Source of the DNA: Pseudomonas parakoreensis
Lineage (GTDB): Bacteria; Pseudomonadota; Gammaproteobacteria; Pseudomonadales; Pseudomonadaceae
DNA: 64,000 bases
Assembly (NCBI RefSeq): GCF_021602155.1
Contig: NZ_BQHY01000008.1
Span: 248,001 to 312,000 of the forward strand
Direction of reading: 5' to 3'
The notes under the pieces are model-generated. The model saw only the letters and a list, made by a program, of their open reading frames with translations, had not been told where the DNA came from and did not search any database. The position numbers and the translations under genes were made by a program. This document shows positions 56,277 to 63,270 of the stretch, in pieces; the stretch's first letter is position 1; every line of letters starts with the position of its first letter.

Positions 56277-57473
56277 ATGTCTGGCTATGTACCCAACCCG
56301 CCAAAGGGCTACCGCTACAGCGGTGTTGAGCCTGTCGATATCCATGCCCAGCGTTGGGCGGAATACAAAGACCTATCACCAAAACCAGAAGACAAGCCCG
56401 ACACAATGGGCTGTGTGTTTGCCAAGAGCTGCAACCTCCCTGATGGTGTGATCGACCACAAGAACCAATCCGGGTTTGTGCCTGTTGAGAAACTGGCCGA
56501 CTACGGACTGTGGGCTGTGCTTGGAACCGGGGCAGCGATTACCGCCCAAGGCACCCCACTCCAACTGGTGGGCGGGTCTGCAACTGGCAGTGCAATTGCT
56601 CAACGTCTTGGCGGGTCGCTATCACTGGGCCTGCTGAAAGGATCAGGTGTTGTTGCTGCTGGCTTTGTAACAGGTACGGTTGGGATGCTGATCCCGAACA
56701 CCAGCATTTCACCGGACAGCGCCTTCTACAAGAACGATCAATACGCAACGCTTGAAACTGGCCGCACCCGTGTACGCGTCAACGTGAAGACTTTGCCGGA
56801 TGGCTCCGTTAACGCCTACGGCTTCTACACGGGCGGTAAAACGGATTGGGAGAATGTCCCTGTCATCAAGGGCGATAAAGTCGGTGAGACATATGTTGCT
56901 GACATCGGCAACGGGATTGGGCTCACTTGGACGCCAGCGGCAAACCCTGATGGCGTACTGGGCATTCCTGCACTGGAAGGTGCTCCGCAATTACCACCAG
57001 TGTGGGTTTATCCCCCGACCGCACAAACTGACACGGTGTTGGCGAACCCTGCACATCCACCTGAATTCCAAGATGCAATTATCTGGTTCCCTGACTCGGG
57101 CATTGAGCCAATCTATATAGTGCTCAGTACACAGCTGCAAAAGAACAAGCAGAGAGGCAAAGAGTACGAAGACGAATCCTTCGAGGAGTACAGCAAAACC
57201 AGACCCGAGGCAGCCCGCGAGGTTACAATTAAAGCCGACAACGGAGTTAAAACCCGAGTTGATATCATTGGGCGAGACGCTGACGGTGAAATCTCATGTG
57301 TCGAATGCAAATCATCCGATACAGCGCCATTGACCAAGAATCAGAAATCGGCCTTTCCTGAAATTGAGAAAACGGGTGGTACGGTTGTAGGTAAAGGAAA
57401 ACCCGGCTTCCCCGGAGGCACCAGAATTCCACCTACCAGAATTGACATCATTCGACCCGACCCAACCCTCTGA
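56277..57473 (+). CDS. S-type pyocin domain nuclease toxin (compact bacteriocin-like protein)
   Basis: This 398-residue toxin-like protein has an N-terminal part (MGCVFAKSCNLPDGVIDHKN, VPVEKLADYG) followed by a glycine-rich hydrophobic segment at about 80-145. A Pyocin_S domain (about 150-285; ATLETGRTRVRVNV, NGIGLTWTPAANPDG, DAIIWFPDSGIEPIYIVLS) follows. The last 100 residues form a probable PD-(D/E)xK-type nuclease: VDIIGRDADGEISCVECKSS (Asp, then Glu-x-Lys) and LTKNQKSAFPEIEKTGG. Canonical S pyocins are 600-700 residues, so a receptor-binding N-terminal domain is missing or much reduced. The immunity-like gene starts 10 bp downstream. DNase versus RNase activity is not decided. Confidence 0.8.
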   Translation: MSGYVPNPPKGYRYSGVEPVDIHAQRWAEYKDLSPKPEDKPDTMGCVFAKSCNLPDGVIDHKNQSGFVPVEKLADYGLWAVLGTGAAITAQGTPLQLVGGSATGSAIAQRLGGSLSLGLLKGSGVVAAGFVTGTVGMLIPNTSISPDSAFYKNDQYATLETGRTRVRVNVKTLPDGSVNAYGFYTGGKTDWENVPVIKGDKVGETYVADIGNGIGLTWTPAANPDGVLGIPALEGAPQLPPVWVYPPTAQTDTVLANPAHPPEFQDAIIWFPDSGIEPIYIVLSTQLQKNKQRGKEYEDESFEEYSKTRPEAAREVTIKADNGVKTRVDIIGRDADGEISCVECKSSDTAPLTKNQKSAFPEIEKTGGTVVGKGKPGFPGGTRIPPTRIDIIRPDPTL

Positions 57474-57483
57474 GGGAGCAGAC

Positions 57484-57840
57484 ATGTCCATCACCGAAAC
57501 AAAAGTAGTCGATATTATTGCGGTGCCCGAGTGGGAGCCTGAAAACGTAATTTTGGTAATCACTGACCACCTTGAGTGGGGTGATAAAGCGCAACAAGGC
57601 GAACACCTGCTACTGCTTCAAGAAAAGATCAACAGCTACGTTGCTTTCATTGAGAGCGGAGAGCTGCTGGAAAGCTACCCGCCAGCTAAAGACAAGCTAC
57701 CAATCATCCGAGTTAACGGTTTGTATGAGCTGCCAGCACAAGGCGAAACCTTTGTAGACCGAGTCACTGACCTGCTGAAAGGTGCAGGTATCGGCTTTGA
57801 GTTCGTGCTGAAAGAAAGCGAGAAAATTCGCAACATGTGA
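57484..57840 (+). CDS. Immunity-like protein (DUF6572-type) for the pyocin-like toxin
   Basis: This 118-residue protein starts MSITETKVVDIIAVPEWEPE and carries LVITDHLEWGDKAQQGEHLL and LQEKINSYVAFIESGELLES. These resemble DUF6572 proteins found as immunity partners of polymorphic toxins. It follows the toxin by 10 bp with GAGGGAG as ribosome binding site, the usual toxin-immunity order. An earlier in-frame ATG at 57442 lies inside the toxin gene and is not preferred. Its function as the cognate antidote is inferred from position. Confidence 0.72.
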   Translation: MSITETKVVDIIAVPEWEPENVILVITDHLEWGDKAQQGEHLLLLQEKINSYVAFIESGELLESYPPAKDKLPIIRVNGLYELPAQGETFVDRVTDLLKGAGIGFEFVLKESEKIRNM

Positions 57841-57960
57841 CTATCCGATCTGATCATCTGGCCAGACGAATACTTCGATGAAGCAGAATATCCACAGCGA
57901 CTATCCCCAGAGCAGGTGATAGAAATCGCGTTGAAAGACAAAGACGTAGTGCTGTAACCA
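57841..57960 (+). pseudogene. In-frame coding remnant after the immunity-like gene
   Basis: Directly after the immunity stop codon the same frame stays open for 38 codons (LSDLIIWPDEYFDEAEYPQR, then LSPEQVIEIALKDKDVVL) and ends with TAA at 57955. It has no usable start. The composition is protein-like, so it may be the tail of a longer immunity protein cut by a nonsense change, or a remnant of a second immunity gene whose ATG was lost. The rest of the 412-bp gap to 58252 shows no supported gene; a short open frame at 57996-58196 lacks coding signs. Confidence 0.45.
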
Positions 57961-58252
57961 AGACCCGCCCACACCAAAGGACTGTCATCCTGCACGTGTT
58001 GAAACTGAAGGCATGGGCGGGCAGCGGATTCTACATCACTCGATCCAACCAGTGCCTGGCCCCCGCCAAAATTTCCGGTGCACTTCGATACCTGTTTGGT
58101 TTTCGAGCTTGGAAAATAATTCTGGTGGTTTTATCTGAGGTGCTAAGCATCGAACAGCGGGCTTGCCCAGAAGAGTCCAAGCGGAACCACAAATAAGGTG
58201 GGGCACTTGGCCCCGGATAGCTTGATCAGAAGTATCTGTGAAGCAACCAGCG

Positions 58253-58879
58253 TCACGCCGCCTTCGTTTCTTTTTTGATCCTGTACACCGTGGCGACACC
58301 ACACTCAGCCAACTTGGCAATTTCATCGGCAGACATGGTTGGATGCTTCCGCATTAGCGACTGTACCTCAGCCCATTTGGCAGTGTTCCTTCCTTTGCCT
58401 GATGGCTTCCATTCAGGCTCAGCAGCTTTCTTGTTTTCCAGACCTTGCTTGATGCGTTCCACGCGCTTCTCTTGATCCAGTCGTGCCATGGTTGCCATGA
58501 GGTCGATCAGCATGTTGTTGATCACGTCCATGATTTGACCGGTGATCCCCTTCGCTTCAACCAGCATGTGACTGGTTGGCAGGTCAGCCACAACCAGACG
58601 CAACCCCTTCGCCCTGATAGTGGCCTTGAGAGTGTCCCAGTCAGCTTGTGAGAGGCGACTCAGACGATCAACAGACTCAACCAATAGCACGTCTCCACTC
58701 TCGGCAGTATCGAGCAAGGCGAGCAGCTCAGGACGGTTGAGCTTTGTCCCACTGATGTTCTCCGCATACACGCCAACGATGTTCAAACTCTTCTCGACGG
58801 CGAACAACTCCAAGGCAGCTTTTGCACGGTTGGCGTCTTGGTCTTTAGTCGATGCTCGGAGGTACAGATGGGCGTTCAT
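58253..58879 (-). CDS. Serine recombinase (resolvase/invertase family)
   Basis: This 208-residue site-specific recombinase has the nucleophile region HLYLRASTKDQDANR (Arg8, Ser10), the conserved GTKLNRPELLALLDTAESGD and the active-site SVDRLSRLSQADW. A C-terminal helix-turn-helix follows (MSADEIAKLAECGVATVYRI). Size fits resolvase/invertase proteins (about 180-210). It stands at the left side of the restriction-modification cluster on the same strand. Repeated TGATAGTTTA-type sequences 40-80 bp upstream may be its recombination or operator site. Confidence 0.93.
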   Translation of the reverse strand: MNAHLYLRASTKDQDANRAKAALELFAVEKSLNIVGVYAENISGTKLNRPELLALLDTAESGDVLLVESVDRLSRLSQADWDTLKATIRAKGLRLVVADLPTSHMLVEAKGITGQIMDVINNMLIDLMATMARLDQEKRVERIKQGLENKKAAEPEWKPSGKGRNTAKWAEVQSLMRKHPTMSADEIAKLAECGVATVYRIKKETKAA

Positions 58880-58913
58880 GGCTGACTATCCTTTGGAGTC
58901 TTGATCTGATAGA

Positions 58914-58963
58914 GCAATGATAAACTATCATAAACCTATTATGAAGACATTACTGATAGTTTA
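58914..58963. promoter_or_regulatory. Repeated inverted motifs upstream of the serine recombinase (res-like)
   Basis: TAAACTATCA at 58921-58930 and its exact complement TGATAGTTTA at 58954-58963 lie 23 bp apart, and ATGATAAACTATCAT forms an overlapping imperfect palindrome. This looks like a resolvase subsite and promoter. Confidence 0.55.
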
Positions 58964-59058
58964 TTTTCGCCACTGCGGAGCGTCCGCCGCACTACCGGAT
59001 AGGTCTACTCGTTTGATAGTCGGTAATGCGTCTCGACTGGAAAGGGGGCATTCCGGGA

Positions 59059-59283
59059 TCAGGATTGCCGTATTTGAATGATCGCGTCAGTAACGGCTAG
59101 AGCGCTCGACTCGAGCGCCTGCAATACAGCCACAGCCAATGCCTTGTCAACGACAACTGTGCCTGCTTGACTGGCAATCCATCCAGCGAGCTCTTCAATC
59201 GACGCAGCGATGCCATGTTGGCTATACAACATCAACGTCAATGAGTCAGCCATGGCTACGGCTAGGTTAAGCTGGTCACTCAA
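59059..59283 (-). CDS. Small protein overlapping the HNH endonuclease gene
   Basis: The 74-residue protein is not recognised. It is helical and mostly hydrophobic or neutral (LNLAVAMADSLTLMLYSQHG, SIEELAGWIASQAGTVVVDK, LAVAVLQALESSALAVTD), without an obvious signal peptide. Its ATG overlaps the 3' end of the HNH gene by 8 bp, so it is translationally linked to the restriction enzyme. A role as subunit, inhibitor or antitoxin of that enzyme is possible but not shown. Nothing else is in the 179-bp gap downstream except the resolvase-like sites. Confidence 0.6.
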   Translation of the reverse strand: MSDQLNLAVAMADSLTLMLYSQHGIAASIEELAGWIASQAGTVVVDKALAVAVLQALESSALAVTDAIIQIRQS

Positions 59284-60238
59284 ACTTTTCTCTTTTATGC
59301 ACCTTGTGATGGCATACGGTGCATAGGGTGATTAGGTTATCTACGGAGTTCTGTCCACCTTTTGCGTGATGAACAACATGATGGAGTTCAAGGTGCCTCG
59401 GGTCAGAAGCGTTCCACATTGAATGATTCCACGGGCAGTGCCGACAAGTGTAGTGGTCTCTAATCAGTACCTTCCCCCTAACATCATCGGGAATTTTCCG
59501 GTCATGAGGTGGCGTCTGGTTCATGTCCTCAAGAACATAAGTACCAATCGGCAAATCTGGACGGCCTGTCGTCCTTGTCGCAATAGACCACCCTTCTTCT
59601 GTTCTCAGCTCCCGTACTCTGCGTGCCCATTCGGTTGAGCCATCGGCCACATATCGAAGCTCCTCGCCTGTAACAGCTCGCCCCACATTTACTTGCAGGA
59701 ACTCCAGCAGCTTCTCTTTCACCGCAAGTTTCTTTTTTCGAATCGTGTTCGCGCTGTTCCAACGGAATGCTGCATCTCGATCTTGCTTCTCATCAAGCAA
59801 TACGTAGTCATCAACCATCAATGAATCGACACCCAGCATGGCCAAGTCAAGGTCTCCGACTTTAACCATTTCCTCAGCCGTCACTCCCGTGACAATACTC
59901 CAGCCTTGCTCGACGCGAAGCTCACGGACACGCCTTGCCCATTCTCCAATACCTGCAACCACCATCAACTCATCGCCCTTTATGACCTTACGCGGATAAG
60001 TGACGAGATAAAGGATGATGCGATCCCTCGCGGAGGCAGCACTTGATTTCGGAATTAGAGAGCTGCCCAAATCTCTGAGGGCATGAAAGGTTGGCACCAG
60101 TGAGATCACTCGGGCTCGTAGGTCTCCATGGCTCAATTCATGCCCGAAGTTCTTTATCAGCTCCAACAACCGAAGTCGCAAGCTTTCTGGATCATCACGC
60201 AGTTTCCCCGACCGCCTTGCCACCCCATCACCCCCCAT
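59276..60238 (-). CDS. HNH endonuclease, probable restriction enzyme with two copies of an internal module
   Basis: This 320-residue protein is probably the restriction subunit of the cluster. The C-terminal 65 residues form an HNH nuclease: RDHYTCRHCPWNHSMWNASD (zinc cysteines), LELHHVVHHAKGGQNSVDNL and ITLCTVCHHKVHKRE. Upstream, two similar modules occur: GDELMVVAGIGEWARRVREL with EQGWSIVTG, and GEELRYVADGSTEWARRVRE with EEGWSIATR, each probably a winged-helix DNA-recognition unit. It lies 100 bp downstream of the C5 methyltransferase on the same strand. Target sequence unknown. ATG 60238 lacks a strong ribosome site. Confidence 0.82.
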   Translation of the reverse strand: MGGDGVARRSGKLRDDPESLRLRLLELIKNFGHELSHGDLRARVISLVPTFHALRDLGSSLIPKSSAASARDRIILYLVTYPRKVIKGDELMVVAGIGEWARRVRELRVEQGWSIVTGVTAEEMVKVGDLDLAMLGVDSLMVDDYVLLDEKQDRDAAFRWNSANTIRKKKLAVKEKLLEFLQVNVGRAVTGEELRYVADGSTEWARRVRELRTEEGWSIATRTTGRPDLPIGTYVLEDMNQTPPHDRKIPDDVRGKVLIRDHYTCRHCPWNHSMWNASDPRHLELHHVVHHAKGGQNSVDNLITLCTVCHHKVHKREKFE

Positions 60239-60338
60239 GAAAAACGAGCCGCCAGATGCACACTGGACGCCTTGAGCACTATTAGAACGTCATTCGATTT
60301 CGGCAGTAGACAGAAGCCAACCCCAACTGCCATGCCTC

Positions 60339-61436
60339 CTACGCGGCCTTGCTTTCCAACTTTACATTCAAGACCTTGTATACGACCTTCGCGATGGCAC
60401 CAGCGAGAAGTGGTGGGACAGCGTTCCCTATCTGCCGTGCAATTTCGATTTTCGTCCCCTGAAAAGGAAAATCATCCGGAAACCCCATAATCCTTGCCGC
60501 TTCGCGGTGAGTTATCGGACGATGCTTTTCTGGATGCAAGTAGCGACCTTTCTCTGGTTTGAAAAACTCAGTTCTGATGGTCACACTCGGTCTATCCCAC
60601 CAAAGCCTTCCAAACAGATCAGTTCCACCGGACGTCTTCCGAATCCAACATGCAGGAGTAATCTCTGGTGCATTTCGCTGTAAATCGAAACGGTTGCCGC
60701 CAGGAGGCACAGCCTTGTATCGAGCAAGACTTTTCTCTGTTGGAGTACGACCGAAATGCAAATTCAAAGGAGGAGCACAATCTCGAATTTGAATGCCTTC
60801 GGGCTCTGGTAAGTCTGCTATCACATCTTTGACCGTTCTCCATGGAGGGAGAAGTCGGTCATCTGGATTCTTGCAATGTGTCTTAACCGGCAACTCTGGT
60901 GTTTCGATCAGGTCCTTTTTCCACCCGATGATAATCAGTCGTTTTCGAGTTTGTGCCACACCATAATCTGCAGTGTTCACGACCTCAAAGATCATCTCAA
61001 AGCCCATAGACATTGCCCGAGATTGAATATCTAGGAACTCGCTTGAGCGAAGTAGCTCCGGGACGTTTTCCATAACAAACATTTTGGCGCCACACAGCTC
61101 CACAACGTCCATATATGGCTCCCACAACGCTCGACGGCCATCTCCAGTCCTGTTCTTGTTGAGAAGGCTAAAGCCTTGGCAAGGCGGGCCACCAATGACG
61201 ATATCCGCAGCGGGGATGTCAGGATTCGTTTGTAGCCAATCCTCTATATTGCCCACCACACCCGGAGCAGCATATGCCTGCTCGTGCGTTCTCATTGCAG
61301 CCGCATCATTGTCGACCGACAAAACACACTCGAACCCACCACAAAATCTCTCATCAGTGAAGCCGAGCGTCATGCCGCCAGCACCGGAAAAAAGGTCGAT
61401 TACACGAAATTTGCTTGGTGTCATATTGATATGCAT
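60339..61436 (-). CDS. DNA (cytosine-5) methyltransferase
   Basis: This 365-residue modification enzyme methylates cytosine C5 in its recognition site. Motifs in order: I (FRVIDLFSGAGGMTLGF), IV with the catalytic cysteine (VIGGPPCQGFSLLNKN), VI (MFVMENVPELL), VIII (VAQTRKRLIIIGWK), then a short target-recognition region (about 200-300) and IX/X (ITHREAARIMGFPDDFPF, IARQIGNAVPPLLAGAI). The start is ATG 61436 or 61424; a longer frame to 61499 has no support. It shares strand and spacing with the HNH gene, so this is probably a type II restriction-modification pair. Specificity cannot be read. Confidence 0.95.
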   Translation of the reverse strand: MHINMTPSKFRVIDLFSGAGGMTLGFTDERFCGGFECVLSVDNDAAAMRTHEQAYAAPGVVGNIEDWLQTNPDIPAADIVIGGPPCQGFSLLNKNRTGDGRRALWEPYMDVVELCGAKMFVMENVPELLRSSEFLDIQSRAMSMGFEMIFEVVNTADYGVAQTRKRLIIIGWKKDLIETPELPVKTHCKNPDDRLLPPWRTVKDVIADLPEPEGIQIRDCAPPLNLHFGRTPTEKSLARYKAVPPGGNRFDLQRNAPEITPACWIRKTSGGTDLFGRLWWDRPSVTIRTEFFKPEKGRYLHPEKHRPITHREAARIMGFPDDFPFQGTKIEIARQIGNAVPPLLAGAIAKVVYKVLNVKLESKAA

Positions 61437-61725
61437 AGCTGATATTTTTTCATCGCCGGAGTATAGAGCAGGCGTCTTGAGCAAAACCATCAAGACCAAC
61501 CCAATCGAAGCAGAAGGTGAAAGAAATCTTCATAGCCCTCTCTCCTCGTGGAGAATTTTCTGGAGCCGCACCCGTCAACGCGTCGCAAGCTGTATGTATA
61601 GACAGTACAGTTCACGTCAGAAGCGAGTCAACCTGTAAGGCAGCGCAGGGTATGCGAATCCGCAACGGATCGCCTGCCTCTCCGACCAGTGAAGCGTCTT
61701 TTTCAGTGGAAATAGCAATCCTCGT

Positions 61726-61983
61726 TCAACTCAGGCTGCCATCAACCAGCGTTTTTTCAAATTCTACTATCAGTTCTTGCAGGCAAATCCCCAAGACTTC
61801 GCACAGGTCGCGAAGCTGCACGATGTCCAATCTACGAGTACCGCTCTCAACGTCACTCATGAACGACTGTGGACGCCCCAGAGCCTTTGAACACTGCACT
61901 TGAGTCAGACCAGCCGCCTTCCTGTGTTTCTTCAGTAGTGTCAGCAGGACTGCGTGTTCGGGTTTGTAGATCGTCTTAGGCAT
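61726..61983 (-). CDS. XRE/Cro-type regulator, possible controller (C) protein
   Basis: This 85-residue single helix-turn-helix protein carries LLKKHRKAAGLTQVQCSKAL and RPQSFMSDVESGTRRLDIVQ then LRDLCEVLGICLQELI, the HTH_3 fold. Size and position upstream of a restriction-modification pair match C proteins that delay nuclease expression, but a 289-bp gap separates it from the methyltransferase and no textbook C-box was found. In the gap no gene is supported. It is divergent from a small exported-protein gene at 62088. Confidence 0.85.
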   Translation of the reverse strand: MPKTIYKPEHAVLLTLLKKHRKAAGLTQVQCSKALGRPQSFMSDVESGTRRLDIVQLRDLCEVLGICLQELIVEFEKTLVDGSLS

Positions 61984-62087
61984 GGCTGGACAACTGCGAG
62001 ATGAGCAGTCTCCAACCTATATCTGGTTTTCAGATATCTGAATTTGGGATATTGTTTCCTCTACCTGCCATACCAAAGGAACGCTTG

Positions 62088-62408
62088 ATGAACACCATTA
62101 CTCGCTTGCTGTGCCTGCTGCCAATGATCGCGTCTGCTGCCGCTATGGCCGACACCTACCCAAAGCGAACACTGGCTGCTGGTTCAATGGTTTGCTTCAA
62201 AGCCGGGGACTGGACAAAGCTGGTAGAGGCGTCGCTTGATCAGGATGAAGATGAGGCGGAACGCCTGATCGGATCGGGGAAGTGCCGAACGATTTCAACT
62301 GCTACCAAGGTCAATTTTATCGAAGGGCCTAAGAATGGTGACAAGTCTGCCCTGATACAGCTTCCCAGCGGTAAAACCGCCATGACAGCGAATGGTTGGC
62401 TGCGTTGA
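62088..62408 (+). CDS. Small exported protein of unknown function
   Basis: This 106-residue precursor starts at ATG 62088 (AAAGGAACGCTTG upstream). The signal peptide (MNTITRLLCLLPMIASAAAMA) is clear. The mature part has two cysteines (GSMVCFKAGDW and GSGKCRTIS), a possible disulphide, and a C-terminal strand pair (ALIQLPSGKTAMTANGWLR) of SH3-like appearance. No function is recognised. It is divergent from the XRE regulator and followed by a small membrane protein gene on the same strand. Confidence 0.65.
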   Translation: MNTITRLLCLLPMIASAAAMADTYPKRTLAAGSMVCFKAGDWTKLVEASLDQDEDEAERLIGSGKCRTISTATKVNFIEGPKNGDKSALIQLPSGKTAMTANGWLR

Positions 62409-62464
62409 TTCATTATCCAATGAGCCATTGGGCACACCAACCTCAGACCGAGTAAGGGCAGGAT

Positions 62465-62773
62465 ATGAACGAAAAACTGTTTGTTCTCACCACCCAGAAG
62501 AAGAAAACCAATCACATCCTGCACATCATCATGACCGTTCTAACCGGAGGTCTATGGTTGATAGTGTGGGGCATCACCATGCGGAGCAATGACGCACACA
62601 ACAAGAAGCTGGACAAACAAATCAATCAGATCGTGCACTACAAGACGCAAGGCTTGAGTGATACCGACACCTACAAACAAATACAGAATGATCAATTGAA
62701 CTCTGATGTGTTTCAAGGTCGAGTGATCTTTGTGATTCTGGTGGTGATATTTCTGTACTTCTACCTTCGATAG
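62465..62773 (+). CDS. Small membrane protein of unknown function
   Basis: This 102-residue protein has two hydrophobic segments: ILHIIMTVLTGGLWLIVWGI (about 18-38) and VIFVILVVIFLYFYL (about 86-101). Between them is a polar linker (NDAHNKKLDKQINQIVHYK). AAGGGCAGG precedes ATG 62465. The TGGLWLIVWG pattern resembles small two-helix proteins often found with prophage or island genes. No function can be given. Confidence 0.6.
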   Translation: MNEKLFVLTTQKKKTNHILHIIMTVLTGGLWLIVWGITMRSNDAHNKKLDKQINQIVHYKTQGLSDTDTYKQIQNDQLNSDVFQGRVIFVILVVIFLYFYLR

Positions 62774-63270
62774 TTGTTGCACAAGTACAGCGGAGCTTTG
62801 AGCAGATACCTTCCCAGCTCCGCTGAAGTGTGTTCGCACCAAAGTATTTGCACCGAAAACGTCAGTTTTCAAGTGTACTCAGCTCCGGCGTGGCCGCCGA
62901 CATTCCTCCGAATGTACTTCAGTAACAAACAAAAATTACACAAATCCAGCTCTTCGCTTGTGATTTTGATCTTTGCTCTTGTCTGTTGGTGCACAAGTGA
63001 ATACGGACGTATTCGGTAGTACTTCATCAGCAACGCTGAAGTTATCAAACCCACCTCCGGTGGAGCAGAGCAGAGCAAGAGCAAAAGCGTGGATGTGTGT
63101 TGAAACATTATGATTATCTGGTGCACTGATCCCGAATCGGGACGATACGACTTTTGTTTATCGAACCGGTTATCCCACTCAGACGTTACCGTCTGGGAAA
63201 TATCGTGGGGGGCATCCACCCGCCCACCCACTGTATATATATGGTGGGCGTGAGTGGGTGATTCTTTCTG
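62774..63270. other. Gene-free stretch with hairpins
   Basis: No supported gene lies in these 497 bp; the minus-strand open frame 62869-63231 has no ribosome site or recognisable domain. Visible structures are a perfect 10-bp stem CAGCGGAGCT/AGCTCCGCTG at 62788-62825, a palindrome TCCCGAATCGGGA near 63130, AACCGGTT, and a stem CGCCCACC/GGTGGGCG around TATATATA near 63220-63250. The first hairpin may end the membrane-protein transcript. Confidence 0.5.

Noticed and set aside
56027-56329. 100-codon plus-strand open frame before the toxin gene
   Set aside because: Overlaps the toxin start in another frame and covers the leader; no family signs.
57996-58196. 66-codon plus-strand open frame after the immunity remnant
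   Set aside because: No ribosome binding site, no recognisable domain, and composition unlike the neighbours.
62869-63231. 120-codon minus-strand open frame
   Set aside because: Runs through several hairpins, lacks a ribosome site and shows no domain; treated as non-coding.
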